Shown: positions 24,480 through 31,861, counted from the first letter of the stretch. The stretch: 31,861 nt of DNA from JAYZAP01 sp964645285 (GCA_964645285.1 CAZYDR010000042.1:1-31861), one strand, 5' to 3'. The notes: generated by a model not told the origin, from the sequence alone. Translations and numbers: made by a program.

Positions 24480-24636
24480 TTAATCTAACCAGATGGAATA
24501 TTAGACGTCTGGTAGCAATTGAAGGCAGCCATGTCAACGTAATAGATGGTTACTATGAAACCGTTCGTACACAATAATTTTGGAATTCAAAAGAATCTAG
24601 GTTTGGTTAATTCCGAAACGGAAAATCCGGTATCCA
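24480..24636. other. AT-rich intergenic stretch with no gene seen
   Basis: About 157 bp, much richer in A and T than the rest of the window. It contains the CCAGA/TCTGG dyad near the promoter side of the 97-residue gene and otherwise only short frames. It borders the broken PAS fragment, so it may be what is left of a decayed region or foreign DNA. Confidence 0.5.
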
Positions 24637-25044
24637 TTAACGGAGTGTATTATTGCCGATGTAGTGATTATCTATAGGAGTGTTTGTTGACGGTGAATTG
24701 GCGATAACCGCCCGCAGACGTCCTTCGCTCTCTCTCAGCGCGTCGTCCAAATGTTTTCTCTCGGTGATGTCCTCCTCGACGCTGACAACGCGGGCCCAGG
24801 TGTCCCTGAATTCAGATGCGATATAGCTCGTGGTTCTCACTGAAGCCGTCGTCCCGTCTATCCTTCTGGCTACATATTCGGTGGTGATCCGGTGTTCGCC
24901 TTTGTTCTTCGCGCCATAAATCGCTACGCCCGCCGGATTGACGTTAACGAGCCTTACGGCGTTGGCCGTTTCGCGCAAGACATCGGGGTTTTCGAGGAAG
25001 TAGTCGCGGAAATTCTCGACCCCCTGCCTGAGCCGGGAGGGGTA
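24637..25044 (-). pseudogene. Orphan PAS/PAC-domain fragment of a sensor kinase or signalling protein
   Basis: The open frame runs from after a TGA at 25045-25047 to 24637. It reads NFRDYFLENPDVLRETANAVRLVNVNPAGVAIYGA (the start of a PAS domain), then YVARRIDGTTASVRTTSY and VVSVEEDITERKHLDDAL, a clear PAC motif, then RESEGRLRAVIANSPS, the usual entry to a second PAS domain. That second domain stops after a few residues and the frame ends in unrelated sequence. There is no ATG before the domain, no kinase or output domain, and the N-terminal side is cut at the response-regulator junction. It is a relic of a larger protein. Confidence 0.8.
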
Positions 25045-25075
25045 TCAGGCTCACACTGCGGGCGACTCCGCCGCC

Positions 25076-25684
25076 ATGAATAGCCTCATGGACAAGCAGC
25101 TGTTTGATATCGTGATTCTTGATCTGATGATCGGGACCGAGGATGGGCTTGCCATTGCCAGGCAGATTCGCCAGGACTCAGACGTGCCGATTATCATGCT
25201 CACGGCCAAGGGCGATGAGATCGACCGTATTATCGGCCTCGAAGTGGGCGTCGATGATTATCTGGCCAAGCCCTTCAATCCGCGTGAGCTGCTGGCTCGT
25301 ATGAAGTCGGTGCTGCGGCGCACGGCCGTGTGCCAACCGGCACCGGTCGGTCACGAAACCGTCGGTAAGGTTGCTCGTTTCGCCGGCTGGATTGTTAATC
25401 TGGAAAATCGCCAGACGGTTTCACCGGACAATCGCAAAGTCGATCTGACGACAGGCGAGTTCGATCTTCTGGTGGCTTTCGCCAGAAACGCGCAACGGGT
25501 TCTCAGCCGCGACCAGTTCATCGACATTGCCCACGGCGGCAAGCGCTACCCCTTCGACCGCAGTGTCGATATTCAGGTCATGCGCCTTCGCCGCAAGGTC
25601 GAAGATGATGTCAAGCATCCGGCGCTGATCAAGACCGTGCGCGGCACCGGCTATATTTTCGCGTCCAAGGTCGAGTGGTCCTGA
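25076..25684 (+). pseudogene. OmpR-family response regulator lacking the first part of its receiver domain
   Basis: From ATG 25076 there are 202 residues: phospho-acceptor D16 in IVILDLMIG, T43 in MLTAKGDE, K65 in DYLAKPFNPREL, then a complete winged-helix DNA-binding domain (LTTGEFDLLVAFARNAQRVLSRDQ, SVDIQVMRLRRKVEDD, IKTVRGTGYIF). Homology in the same frame starts earlier, at LSREGYQAHTA (about 25028), but an in-frame TAG at 25001-25003 blocks further extension. The first receiver strand and helix, with the acidic pair that binds Mg2+, are missing. Phosphorylation is therefore unlikely, though the DNA-binding domain could still be made. No sensor kinase is adjacent. Confidence 0.75.
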
Positions 25685-25728
25685 CCCTTTTCGCGCGCTA
25701 ACCAGCCGCGTTACGCAGCGCCTCCCTA

Positions 25729-26814
25729 CTAATCGAACACGATGACGCTGCGCGACACCGCGCCGGCCTGCATTTCGTCGAATGCCTCGTTGATGTCGGC
25801 GAGACCGATGCGCCGGCTGATCATGTCGTCGAGCTTGAGCTTGCCGTTGAGGTAGAAATCGACAAACCGCGGCATGTCGACCCGGAAGTGGTTCGACCCC
25901 ATGTTGGAACCCTTGAGGGTCTTGTCGTCGCTAAGCAGACTGTCGGCGGGGATCTCCAGCATCAGCCCTTCCGGCACCATGCCGATGATGGTGGCGACGC
26001 CCGACGTGCGGATCATGCCGAAGGCCTGCTCGCTGGTTTCCTTCATACCCAGCGCCTCGAAGGAAAATTCGACACCGCCGCCGGTCAGTTCCTTGACCGC
26101 TTCCACCGGGTCGGTCTGGCTGGCGTCGATCACGTCGGTGGCGCCAAAATGCTTGGCCACGTTGAGCTTCGAGCCCTTGACGTCGACCGCGATGATGCGC
26201 CCGGCGCCGGCGATGGCGGCGCCATTGATGGCCGACAGCCCGACACCGCCGCAGCCGATCACCGCCACCGTGCTGCCGACCTGGACTTGGGCGGTATGAA
26301 TCACCGCGCCGAAGCCGGTGGTGACGCAGCAGCCGATCAGCGCCGCCCGGTCGAGCGGCATGTCGTCGCGAATTTTCACCAGGGCGTGCTCGTGGATCAG
26401 CATGTATTCGGCGAAGGCCGACAGGGAGAAGAATTGGTGCATGTCGCCGCCGTTCTGGCTCATGCGCGGCTCATCGTCGTCGCCCCGCGCGACTTCCGGG
26501 TTCTGGCAACTGAACGGCCGGCCCGTGGTGCAGAATTCGCAATGGCCGCAGAACACCGAAAGACAGGTGATGACATGATCGCCGGGCTTCACGTAGCTGA
26601 CCTCGGAACCGACCTTCTCGACGATGCCTGCGGCCTCGTGACCCAGGATGGTCGGCTTGGGCGCCGAATAGTGGCCGGTGATGTAGTGAAGGTCGCTGCG
26701 GCAAACACCGCAAGCCGCGGTCCGCACCAGCACCTCGTGTGACTTGGGATTATCCATCTGAACTTCCTCGACTTCGAGAGGTTTGTTCACTTCGCGCAGG
26801 ACGGCGGCTTTCAT
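25729..26814 (-). CDS. Zinc-dependent alcohol dehydrogenase (MDR family)
   Basis: 361 residues from MKAAVLREVN, with GGGAGAG upstream. Catalytic zinc ligands: C38 in CGVCRSDLH and H59-E60 in GHE, with a cysteine in the IGCCVTTG segment. Structural zinc: C89, C92, C95 and C103. The nucleotide fold GCGGVGLSAI is followed by VDVKGSKL, an acidic end that favours NAD. The insert GDDDEPRMSQNGGDMHQFF is like class III-type and mycothiol/NDMA-like dehydrogenases. It oxidises a primary alcohol or hemithioacetal; the substrate is unknown. It lies 116 bp after the EutA-like gene on the same strand, so it may belong to the catabolic set, but a repeat separates them. Confidence 0.88.
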   Translation of the reverse strand: MKAAVLREVNKPLEVEEVQMDNPKSHEVLVRTAACGVCRSDLHYITGHYSAPKPTILGHEAAGIVEKVGSEVSYVKPGDHVITCLSVFCGHCEFCTTGRPFSCQNPEVARGDDDEPRMSQNGGDMHQFFSLSAFAEYMLIHEHALVKIRDDMPLDRAALIGCCVTTGFGAVIHTAQVQVGSTVAVIGCGGVGLSAINGAAIAGAGRIIAVDVKGSKLNVAKHFGATDVIDASQTDPVEAVKELTGGGVEFSFEALGMKETSEQAFGMIRTSGVATIIGMVPEGLMLEIPADSLLSDDKTLKGSNMGSNHFRVDMPRFVDFYLNGKLKLDDMISRRIGLADINEAFDEMQAGAVSRSVIVFD

Positions 26815-26893
26815 GGTGTCTCTCCCTTGTGCTGGTGCTGGCCATAGGTTAGCCAATTCAGTGGGTCGATCAATCCATTTGCGCGACCCTCGT

Positions 26894-26916
26894 CCTTCGA
26901 CAGGCTCAGGATGAGG
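26894..26916. repeat. Half copy of the REP-like repeat
   Basis: The 23-base segment CCTTCGACAGGCTCAGGATG plus AGG is one arm of the same repeat found at 22750-22799, here with the more common consensus bases. The partner arm is missing. It lies between the alcohol dehydrogenase and the EutA-like gene. A single arm is typical of solo REP copies or of decay of a pair. Confidence 0.75.
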
Positions 26917-26930
26917 TGGTTCCAGGTCGC

Positions 26931-27707
26931 CTAGGCTCGTAGCAAACTCCCATACCCTTCGATTGCACCGTTGTAGCCCGACAGGCGTAGCGATTCCCAG
27001 AACAGGGTCTGGATGGCGCTGAGCACCGGTTTACCGAGGTCGGCCTCGGCGGCCTCGAGGATTTCCACGGCGCGGATCGCGGTGCAGGAAATGAACAGGG
27101 CGTCGGCGTTCGGGTGGCAGGAGGCCACGGCGGCGGCGCGGATCGCCTCCGGCGGCAGACGGGCCATGTCGATGTCGGCTTCGAGGCCGAAGCCGGCGAT
27201 GTTGAGCACCTCGATACCGTGGTCCTCAAGGAAGCCACGCATGGCCTGATTGACGGAATCCAGATAGGGCGTGAACAGGGTGATCTTCTTCGCGCCCATG
27301 ACCCCGAGGCCCTTGATGGCCGAGGTAATCGGCGTCACCACCGGTACACCGGGACGGCCCTCGTGGATCTGGGATGCGACCTCGTCGTAACCCAGCGCCA
27401 CGGTGCCCGAGGTGCAGCTATAGGCGATGGAGTCGAGCCGCGAGCCGGGTAGAATGGTCTCGGCGGCCAGGGCCAGGCGGGGGCCGATTTCGCGCAGCTT
27501 CTCGATGGTCACCACCGGATCGTTGAGCACCCGCGAGGTGTAGTAGGCGACGCCCTCGGGCAGCATGTTGCGAAAGTCGCGCTCGGTGGTCTCGTCCGAG
27601 GCCAGGGCGATCAGGCCGAGCCGGTGTTTCACCGCGCCCTCGTCGAATTCATAGGGCACCGTGGTCATTACGGTTGTCATGTTGCTGGCTTCGGCTGCGA
27701 CCGCCAT
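26931..27707 (-). CDS. Asp/Glu racemase superfamily protein, EutA/maleate isomerase-like
   Basis: 258 residues from MAVAAEASNM, with the strong ribosome-binding site AGGAGGAG. The two catalytic-type cysteines are C98 in YSCTSGTVALG and C208 in ISCTAIRAVE, each at the end of a strand, as in maleate isomerase, arylmalonate decarboxylase and the ectoine-utilisation protein EutA. LRALG-like GLGVMGAKKITLFTPYLD also fits the EutA branch. Reported EutA proteins lie in ectoine-degradation gene sets next to the ectoine hydrolase; their exact step is uncertain (proposed racemase). Here it follows the M24 gene by 48 bp. Maleate or hydantoin chemistry remains possible. Confidence 0.82.
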   Translation of the reverse strand: MAVAAEASNMTTVMTTVPYEFDEGAVKHRLGLIALASDETTERDFRNMLPEGVAYYTSRVLNDPVVTIEKLREIGPRLALAAETILPGSRLDSIAYSCTSGTVALGYDEVASQIHEGRPGVPVVTPITSAIKGLGVMGAKKITLFTPYLDSVNQAMRGFLEDHGIEVLNIAGFGLEADIDMARLPPEAIRAAAVASCHPNADALFISCTAIRAVEILEAAEADLGKPVLSAIQTLFWESLRLSGYNGAIEGYGSLLRA

Positions 27708-27755
27708 GATTGTCTCCTCCTGCTGCAGGGCGTTTTCGAATTTCACTCTACACCA

Positions 27756-28928
27756 TCAAATGGGATTGTTGACCACCGGTTGGCGCGGCGCGTGGGTGAT
27801 GATTTCCGGGACGCTCGCGGTAATAATGGCCTGTTCGCCCAGGGCCATTTGCAGGCCGGTAGTCTGGTCGGTGCAGATCATGTGGGTGAAAAAGGTCATG
27901 TTCTCCTCAATCACCATGGGGCTGCCGGCGACGATCATCGGCTGCTCCATCCAACTCGGCGACCAGGTGGCGCCCATGGTATAGCCGCAAGCGTTGAGCG
28001 ACGCGTGCTCAAGACCATGATTGGCGAACGCCGCGCGATGGGTCTCGAACACCTCGCCCAGAGTGACGCCGGGAACCAGTTTGGCCTGGACTGCGTCGAG
28101 CGCTTCGACACAGGCCGCATGCATGGCCAGGTGGCGCGGGTCGATGTCCGGACCGGTCAGCACCACATACATGATGGCGGTGTGGTAATGGCGATAGGCG
28201 ACGGCCAGCTCGTGGGTGATCTGGTCGTTGATGCCGACATTGTGACGCCCGGTGGTGTAGCGCACGTTGAGGGCGGCATCGCCGGCGCCGAGCGGAGGCG
28301 CCGATGCCGGCAGGTCGGCGCCGAGCTTGAACAGGGTGTTGTAGATGGCGCCGTAGATGTCGCCCTCAAAGGCGCTGGGCCGGGTGGCGTTGATGGCGAC
28401 GTCGGTGACCTGATCCATAATAATGCCGGCCTTGCGCAGGTAATCCAGCTCCTGGGGGCTCTTCACCAGGCGTAGCTCGCGGATCATGTCCGGGGCGTCG
28501 ATCAACTGGCACCAGTCGTCCAGGGTCGCCCGCATCTCGTTATAGAGGCGCGGCGTCAGTCCCATGGTGTCGAGCTGAATGCCGATGCGCTTGCCCGCCA
28601 TGCCGTGGCTTTGCAGCATGTCCTTGACCGCTTTCGAGCGCGGAATGTCGTTGTCGTCGGGTGTCACGCGCACATCGTCACAGATCGACGAGTATCTGAT
28701 GTTGGCGAGATCGGCCGAGCGGGAGACATGGGTCAACGCGCCATCGACACCGATAAACATGTTGTCGAAGATGACGAAACCTAGGGAATCGTAGCCCGTC
28801 AGCCAGTACATGTCCTCGATCTTGAAGATCAGCAGGCCGTCGAGCCCGGCGGCGGCAATGGCCTGGCGGGCAATGGCCTGACGGTCGGAAAACTCGGCAC
28901 GGTCGAAGTGAATGTGGGGCAGGGTCAT
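27756..28928 (-). CDS. M24-fold hydrolase related to ectoine hydrolase (DoeA/EutD-like)
   Basis: 390 residues. The N-terminal creatinase domain (about 10-160, with GLDGLLIFKIEDMYWLTGYDS) and the pita-bread domain are present. Where metal-dependent M24 peptidases have two aspartates there is HELAVAYRHYH (E240 to H249), and the metal histidine and glutamate positions are not kept. The patterns E-[IL]-A-x-x-Y-R-x-Y-H, GYTMG..SPSWMEQPM (315-331) and ENMTFF are those I recall for ectoine hydrolases, which open the ectoine ring without metal. That supports C-N hydrolase activity on a ring or amide. It is 11 bp after the M20 gene. The exact substrate is not proven; creatinase-like activity is the alternative. 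Confidence 0.82.
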   Translation of the reverse strand: MTLPHIHFDRAEFSDRQAIARQAIAAAGLDGLLIFKIEDMYWLTGYDSLGFVIFDNMFIGVDGALTHVSRSADLANIRYSSICDDVRVTPDDNDIPRSKAVKDMLQSHGMAGKRIGIQLDTMGLTPRLYNEMRATLDDWCQLIDAPDMIRELRLVKSPQELDYLRKAGIIMDQVTDVAINATRPSAFEGDIYGAIYNTLFKLGADLPASAPPLGAGDAALNVRYTTGRHNVGINDQITHELAVAYRHYHTAIMYVVLTGPDIDPRHLAMHAACVEALDAVQAKLVPGVTLGEVFETHRAAFANHGLEHASLNACGYTMGATWSPSWMEQPMIVAGSPMVIEENMTFFTHMICTDQTTGLQMALGEQAIITASVPEIITHAPRQPVVNNPI

Positions 28929-28939
28929 GGGACGGCCTT

Positions 28940-30139
28940 TCAGTCGTTTGTCGGGTAGTGTTGGGCGTTTGCTAGGAAGCGCCGGGTGGCGCGCACCAGC
29001 ACGGCGGCCCCCAGGGACATGGCGTCTTCGTCGATGGCGAATTCCGGGTGGTGCAGGGGGTGGTAGCAGCCCTTGGCCTGGTTGCCGACGCCGAGGCGAA
29101 AATAGACGCCGGGTGTGACCTGACCGTAGAAGGCGAAATCATCGCTCGCCGACGACGGCTCGGCGGCAAAGGCGCAGTCGGGCCCGCCCACGTCCGTGGC
29201 GGCGTCGTTGATCAACTCGACCATGGCCGCGTCATTCATCAACACCGGTTCGCCCTGGTTGATTTCGATGTCGATGGTGGCGCCATAGGCTAGGGCCAGG
29301 CCGTCGGCGATAGCTCGGATGCGGGTGTGGGCCATGGTGCGCACGTCCTCGCTCGTGGTGCGGATGGTACCGGTCAGGCGGACCTCGTCGGCCAGGATAT
29401 TACGGATGGTGCCGCCCTCGATGGTGCCCAGCGTGACCACCAGGAGCTCGGCTGGATTGCGGCTGCGCGATACAACACTCTGCAACTGGCTGACCAGGGC
29501 GGCGGCGACGACAATGCCATCGACCCCTTCATGAGGCTTAGCGCCATGGGCCGAGGTGCCTTGCACGATGATATTAAGTTCGTCCGACGAGGCCGAGAAA
29601 GCGCCGGCGCGGACGCCGATGCGCCCGGTTGCCAGGAGCGGATCCACGTGGATGCCGATGACCCCGTTAACGCTGTCGAGATGGCCTTCGGCGACCACCA
29701 CCCGGCCGCCTAGGGGTTCGGCCTCCTCGGCCGGCTGAAAGATAATCCGGGCGGTGCCGGCGAAGCTTTCGGGTGTGTTCTTTAGGGTCAAGGCCGCGGC
29801 CAGCACCATGGCCGTATGGGAATCGTGACCGCAGGCATGCATCACGCCGTCATTTCGCGAGGCAAAGGCCAGGCCGGTCTGTTCCGTGATGGGTAGGGCG
29901 TCGAGGTCTGCGCGGATGGCCAGGGTCGGGCCGTCGCTACTGCCCGGAATGTCGACAATCAGGCCGGTGCCGGCGACCTCGACGATGGGGCCGATGCCGG
30001 CGGCCTTCAACTCACTGCGAACCAGGGCCGACGTGGCGTTTTCCTCGTGGGACAGCTCCGGGTTCTGGTGGATGGCCCGGCGCAGCTCGATCATTCGATC
30101 GACGATGCTGTTGTCGAGGATGGTGTCGGTCGCTGCCAT
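28940..30139 (-). CDS. M20 family amidohydrolase (N-acyl amino acid hydrolase/hippuricase type)
   Basis: 399 residues from MAATDTILDN, with GGGAG upstream. The M20D metal site is visible: C103 and H105 in HACGHDSHTAM, E138-E139 in QPAEEAEPLGG, H164 in IGIHVDP, and the C-terminal histidine in LHHPEFAID. The dimerisation domain follows (SDELNIIVQGTSAHGAKPHEGVD). These cytoplasmic enzymes remove acyl groups from N-acylated amino acids. As first gene of the set M20-M24-EutA, it could do the deacetylation step that DoeB performs in ectoine breakdown; this is inference, since DoeB belongs to another family. Length is normal. Confidence 0.9.
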   Translation of the reverse strand: MAATDTILDNSIVDRMIELRRAIHQNPELSHEENATSALVRSELKAAGIGPIVEVAGTGLIVDIPGSSDGPTLAIRADLDALPITEQTGLAFASRNDGVMHACGHDSHTAMVLAAALTLKNTPESFAGTARIIFQPAEEAEPLGGRVVVAEGHLDSVNGVIGIHVDPLLATGRIGVRAGAFSASSDELNIIVQGTSAHGAKPHEGVDGIVVAAALVSQLQSVVSRSRNPAELLVVTLGTIEGGTIRNILADEVRLTGTIRTTSEDVRTMAHTRIRAIADGLALAYGATIDIEINQGEPVLMNDAAMVELINDAATDVGGPDCAFAAEPSSASDDFAFYGQVTPGVYFRLGVGNQAKGCYHPLHHPEFAIDEDAMSLGAAVLVRATRRFLANAQHYPTND

Positions 30140-30223
30140 GGTCGGCTCCCGCCAATTTTTTATTTGAAGAATTTTCTGACACGGATCATGGTCGCTGTCG
30201 ATGTTTTGTAGTGGGAAAAACTC

Positions 30224-30631
30224 ATGGCACTGAACGCGGAACAACTGGCGACCTATGAGCGTGATGGAGTGGTCTTTCCCATCGACGTCATGTCGAGCGG
30301 CGAGGCCCTGGCGCTACGCCGGGAAATCGAGGCCATCGAGACCACCCATGGCGATCGTCTGGCGGTGGCCGCCCGATCGGATGATAAGCGGACACCAACT
30401 TGCGAGGGTAACAACGATTTGATGGCGAAACAGGGCTCTACCCGAGATCGGCCAAACCCGAGGCATTATCCGAGCATCAAGATCGTTCCTCTGACTGGGC
30501 GCCGATCTTCCGGATTCCATCAGGGCCAGCGGTCAGCGTACCGCAGCGGAAAGGCCGGATACATGACTGCAAGCTCTACCACCGTTTCAGATCAGTTTTT
30601 CCCTTGCATCACCGCGGGCGTCCATACATGA
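30224..30631 (+). pseudogene. Truncated phytanoyl-CoA dioxygenase family (PhyH) gene start
   Basis: The first ~46 residues (ALNAEQLATYERDGVVFPIDVM, then SGEALALRREIEAIETTHGDRL) match the N-terminus of PhyH-family Fe(II)/2-oxoglutarate dioxygenases. From about 30362 the similarity ends and the frame continues for ~90 residues of low-quality sequence (many R, S, T) to a stop at 30631. The HxD...H iron site and the rest of the ~270-residue enzyme are missing, and I found no continuation in the other frames. It is a start-only remnant. Confidence 0.75.
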
Positions 30632-30648
30632 CAATGCCTGCGGAAACA

Positions 30649-31401
30649 ATGACCGATGACCGAGACAAGCGCCGGCTCTACGGCGATCTCGCCTGGACCT
30701 GGCCGATCATCAGCCCGCCGGAGGATTATGTAAGCGAGAGCGAGACCTTCGCCGGGCTGATCTGGGCCCATGGCCGGGGCGAGATCAAGACCCTGCTCAA
30801 CCTGGGTTCCGGCGGCGGCCACAACGATTGGACCCTGAAGCATCATTTTGCAGTCACCGGCATCGACCGCAGCCCGGAAATGCGGGGTCTGGCGCGCCGT
30901 CTCAACCCGGAGTTGGAATATATCGCCGGCGATATGCGGGACATTCGCCTCGGGCGACAGTTCGATGCGGTAGTTTGCTTCGATTCCATCGACTACATGC
31001 TGGACGAGGCCGACCTCACCGCCGCCTTCACCACCGCCTTTGAGCATCTGCGCCCGGGCGGGGTGTTCCTGACCTACGCCGAAGTCACCCGTGAGCGCTT
31101 CATTGAGGGCCGGGTGCGGGCGACCCGCCACATCGGCGATGGCGGCGCCGAGATAGTCTTCGTCGAGCACGACCATGACCCGGACCCCACGGACAGCACT
31201 ATCGAAACGGACTATGTCTATCTGATCCGCCAACGCGATCGGCTACGGGTCGAGGCCGACCGCCATCTTGGCGGCATATTTTCTGAGGCCCGCTGGACCG
31301 AAATGCTAGAAGAGGTGGGCTTTGAGGCCCAGGCCCTTGAGGTCACCGACTGGGCCGAAACCGAGGAGGAGATCCCAACCTTCATTGGGATCAAGCCGTA
31401 A
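30649..31401 (+). CDS. Class I SAM-dependent methyltransferase
   Basis: 250 residues from ATG 30649 (MTDDRDKRRLYGDLAWTWPI); ATG 30628 and 30634 are alternatives. The SAM-binding motif I is LLNLGSGGGHND, the acidic end of strand 2 is in VTGIDRSPEM, and motifs follow at YIAGDMRDIRLG, FDAVVCFDSIDYM and LRPGGVFLTY. The protein is soluble. The substrate is unknown; small-molecule methyltransferases of this compact type act on amines, acids or cofactors. Codon use is like the neighbours. It follows the broken PhyH gene and is followed by a partial copy of itself. Confidence 0.88.
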   Translation: MTDDRDKRRLYGDLAWTWPIISPPEDYVSESETFAGLIWAHGRGEIKTLLNLGSGGGHNDWTLKHHFAVTGIDRSPEMRGLARRLNPELEYIAGDMRDIRLGRQFDAVVCFDSIDYMLDEADLTAAFTTAFEHLRPGGVFLTYAEVTRERFIEGRVRATRHIGDGGAEIVFVEHDHDPDPTDSTIETDYVYLIRQRDRLRVEADRHLGGIFSEARWTEMLEEVGFEAQALEVTDWAETEEEIPTFIGIKP

Positions 31402-31438
31402 GCCGTCCCACATCAAGTCAACTAGGGTTTGACCCAGG

Positions 31439-31546
31439 GTGTGGGCGGTCCGCGAGACCGGCGACGACGGCACCGAGATCATTTTCGTCGAGCACGATCA
31501 CGACCCGGACCCGTCGGACAGCACCATCGAATGCGGCTACGTCTAA
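31439..31546 (+). pseudogene. Fragment of a second copy of the methyltransferase
   Basis: 36 codons, from GTG 31439 to TAA 31544-31546, match residues encoded at 31114-31218 of the intact methyltransferase: 83 of 105 bases and 25 of 35 residues are identical, including GDxG, FVEHDHDPDP and DSTIE. Neither the SAM motif nor the C-terminus is present. The divergence is too large for a recent duplication, so it is the relic of an older paralogue or of a transferred copy. Flanking bases show no similarity. Confidence 0.85.
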
Positions 31547-31713
31547 AGTCGCAGGCAGACGTTGATATGAAGCGTCCGCCGTTTCTTGGGCGTTGATTGT
31601 TTGTCAATAAAGTCCAGCAATCCGCAACGAAAGGCAGACCGCTAATAAGGTTTGAAACCGGTGTTCGACAATGTTGGCGATGTCATCACCCACACGGTTC
31701 CGCAGGTGCGCGC
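31547..31713. other. Stretch with no supported gene
   Basis: Between the methyltransferase fragment and the transposase-like remnant. Only short frames are seen, including one around 31652-31834 on the plus strand with no recognisable domain and no good ribosome-binding site. Confidence 0.5.
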
Positions 31714-31860
31714 TCAACTCTTCACCCACCTACTCGACCGAATTTTACGGCTCTTTGATGGCCCGTTGGTCAGCAGCCCGGCCGCCCTCGCTATTACGAC
31801 ACTTTCGTCGGCGCTGTCAAGCTGGTCCAGGTAGCGCCCAATACTCTTTTCAATCTGCGC
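31714..31860 (-). mobile_element. Probable IS1182-type transposase remnant (partial)
   Basis: The minus frame entering from the right edge reads AQIEKSIGRYLDQLDSADES, which resembles the coiled middle region of IS1182-family transposases (IEKSI-x-x-YL-x-x-LD-x-AD). It then degenerates and stops at 31714. The catalytic DDE residues are not in view. It may be a fragment or the tail of a longer broken element beyond the window. Confidence 0.5.
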
Positions 31861-31861
31861 C

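Noticed and set aside
30224..30631. Ectoine hydroxylase EctD next to the ectoine-like cluster
   Set aside because: Only ~46 N-terminal residues remain and they look like general PhyH proteins, not specifically EctD.
31652..31834. 60-codon plus-strand frame near the right edge
   Set aside because: No domain and no ribosome-binding site; the opposite strand carries the transposase-like remnant.

Overview
The window is GC-rich chromosomal DNA of an alphaproteobacterium, most likely a free-living, probably aquatic relative of the Rhodospirillales. This rests on the protein styles (glnE, tyrS, anmK, an ISC-type Fe-S operon with a serine acetyltransferase, mnmA, a DUF3971/AsmA protein), the strong GC bias at third codon positions that opens long antisense reading frames, and the elongator tRNA-Met sequence. 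No species can be named from the sequence alone. Coding density is very high. Several convergent pairs overlap at their stop codons and many co-directional pairs overlap by 4 nt.

Layout. 1-1549: the end of prfB and a class III (GSAM-like) aminotransferase. 1565-3915: a 52-bp palindrome, a zinc-type efflux pair (CDF transporter and SmtB/ArsR regulator) and, divergently, a long ArsR-type regulator. 3903-7233: an apparently frameshifted GNAT acetyltransferase, an MFS exporter, a second GNAT and a ferritin-like DUF455 protein. 7283-16755: a luciferase-like oxidoreductase, glnE (nitrogen control), a large AsmA/DUF3971 envelope protein, tyrS and anmK (cell wall recycling). 16752-20763: an alpha/beta hydrolase, then the sulfur/iron block cysE-iscR-iscS-iscA-fdx. 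20779-24470: a DMT permease, an unusual ureohydrolase-like protein, mnmA, a tRNA-Met with a clear promoter and terminator, and a 97-residue protein of unknown function.

24480-25684 is a scar: an orphan PAS/PAC piece on the minus strand abuts a response regulator on the plus strand that has lost its first ~20 residues. 25729-30139 is a minus-strand catabolic set: an M20 amidohydrolase, an M24 protein resembling the metal-independent ectoine hydrolases (DoeA/EutD), an EutA-like Asp/Glu racemase-family protein and a zinc alcohol dehydrogenase. 30224-31861 is again degenerate: a truncated phytanoyl-CoA dioxygenase start, an intact methyltransferase, a 36-codon fragment of a second copy of that methyltransferase and a probable IS1182-type transposase remnant.

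How the parts fit together. CysE supplies O-acetylserine for cysteine. IscS takes sulfur from cysteine for Fe-S clusters, with IscA and ferredoxin, and probably for MnmA-dependent tRNA thiolation. IscR senses the outcome. The best candidates for unusual biology are the ectoine-hydrolase-like gene set and the ureohydrolase homologue that lacks canonical metal-binding and substrate-binding residues. I saw no CRISPR array, prophage, rRNA or intact insertion sequence.
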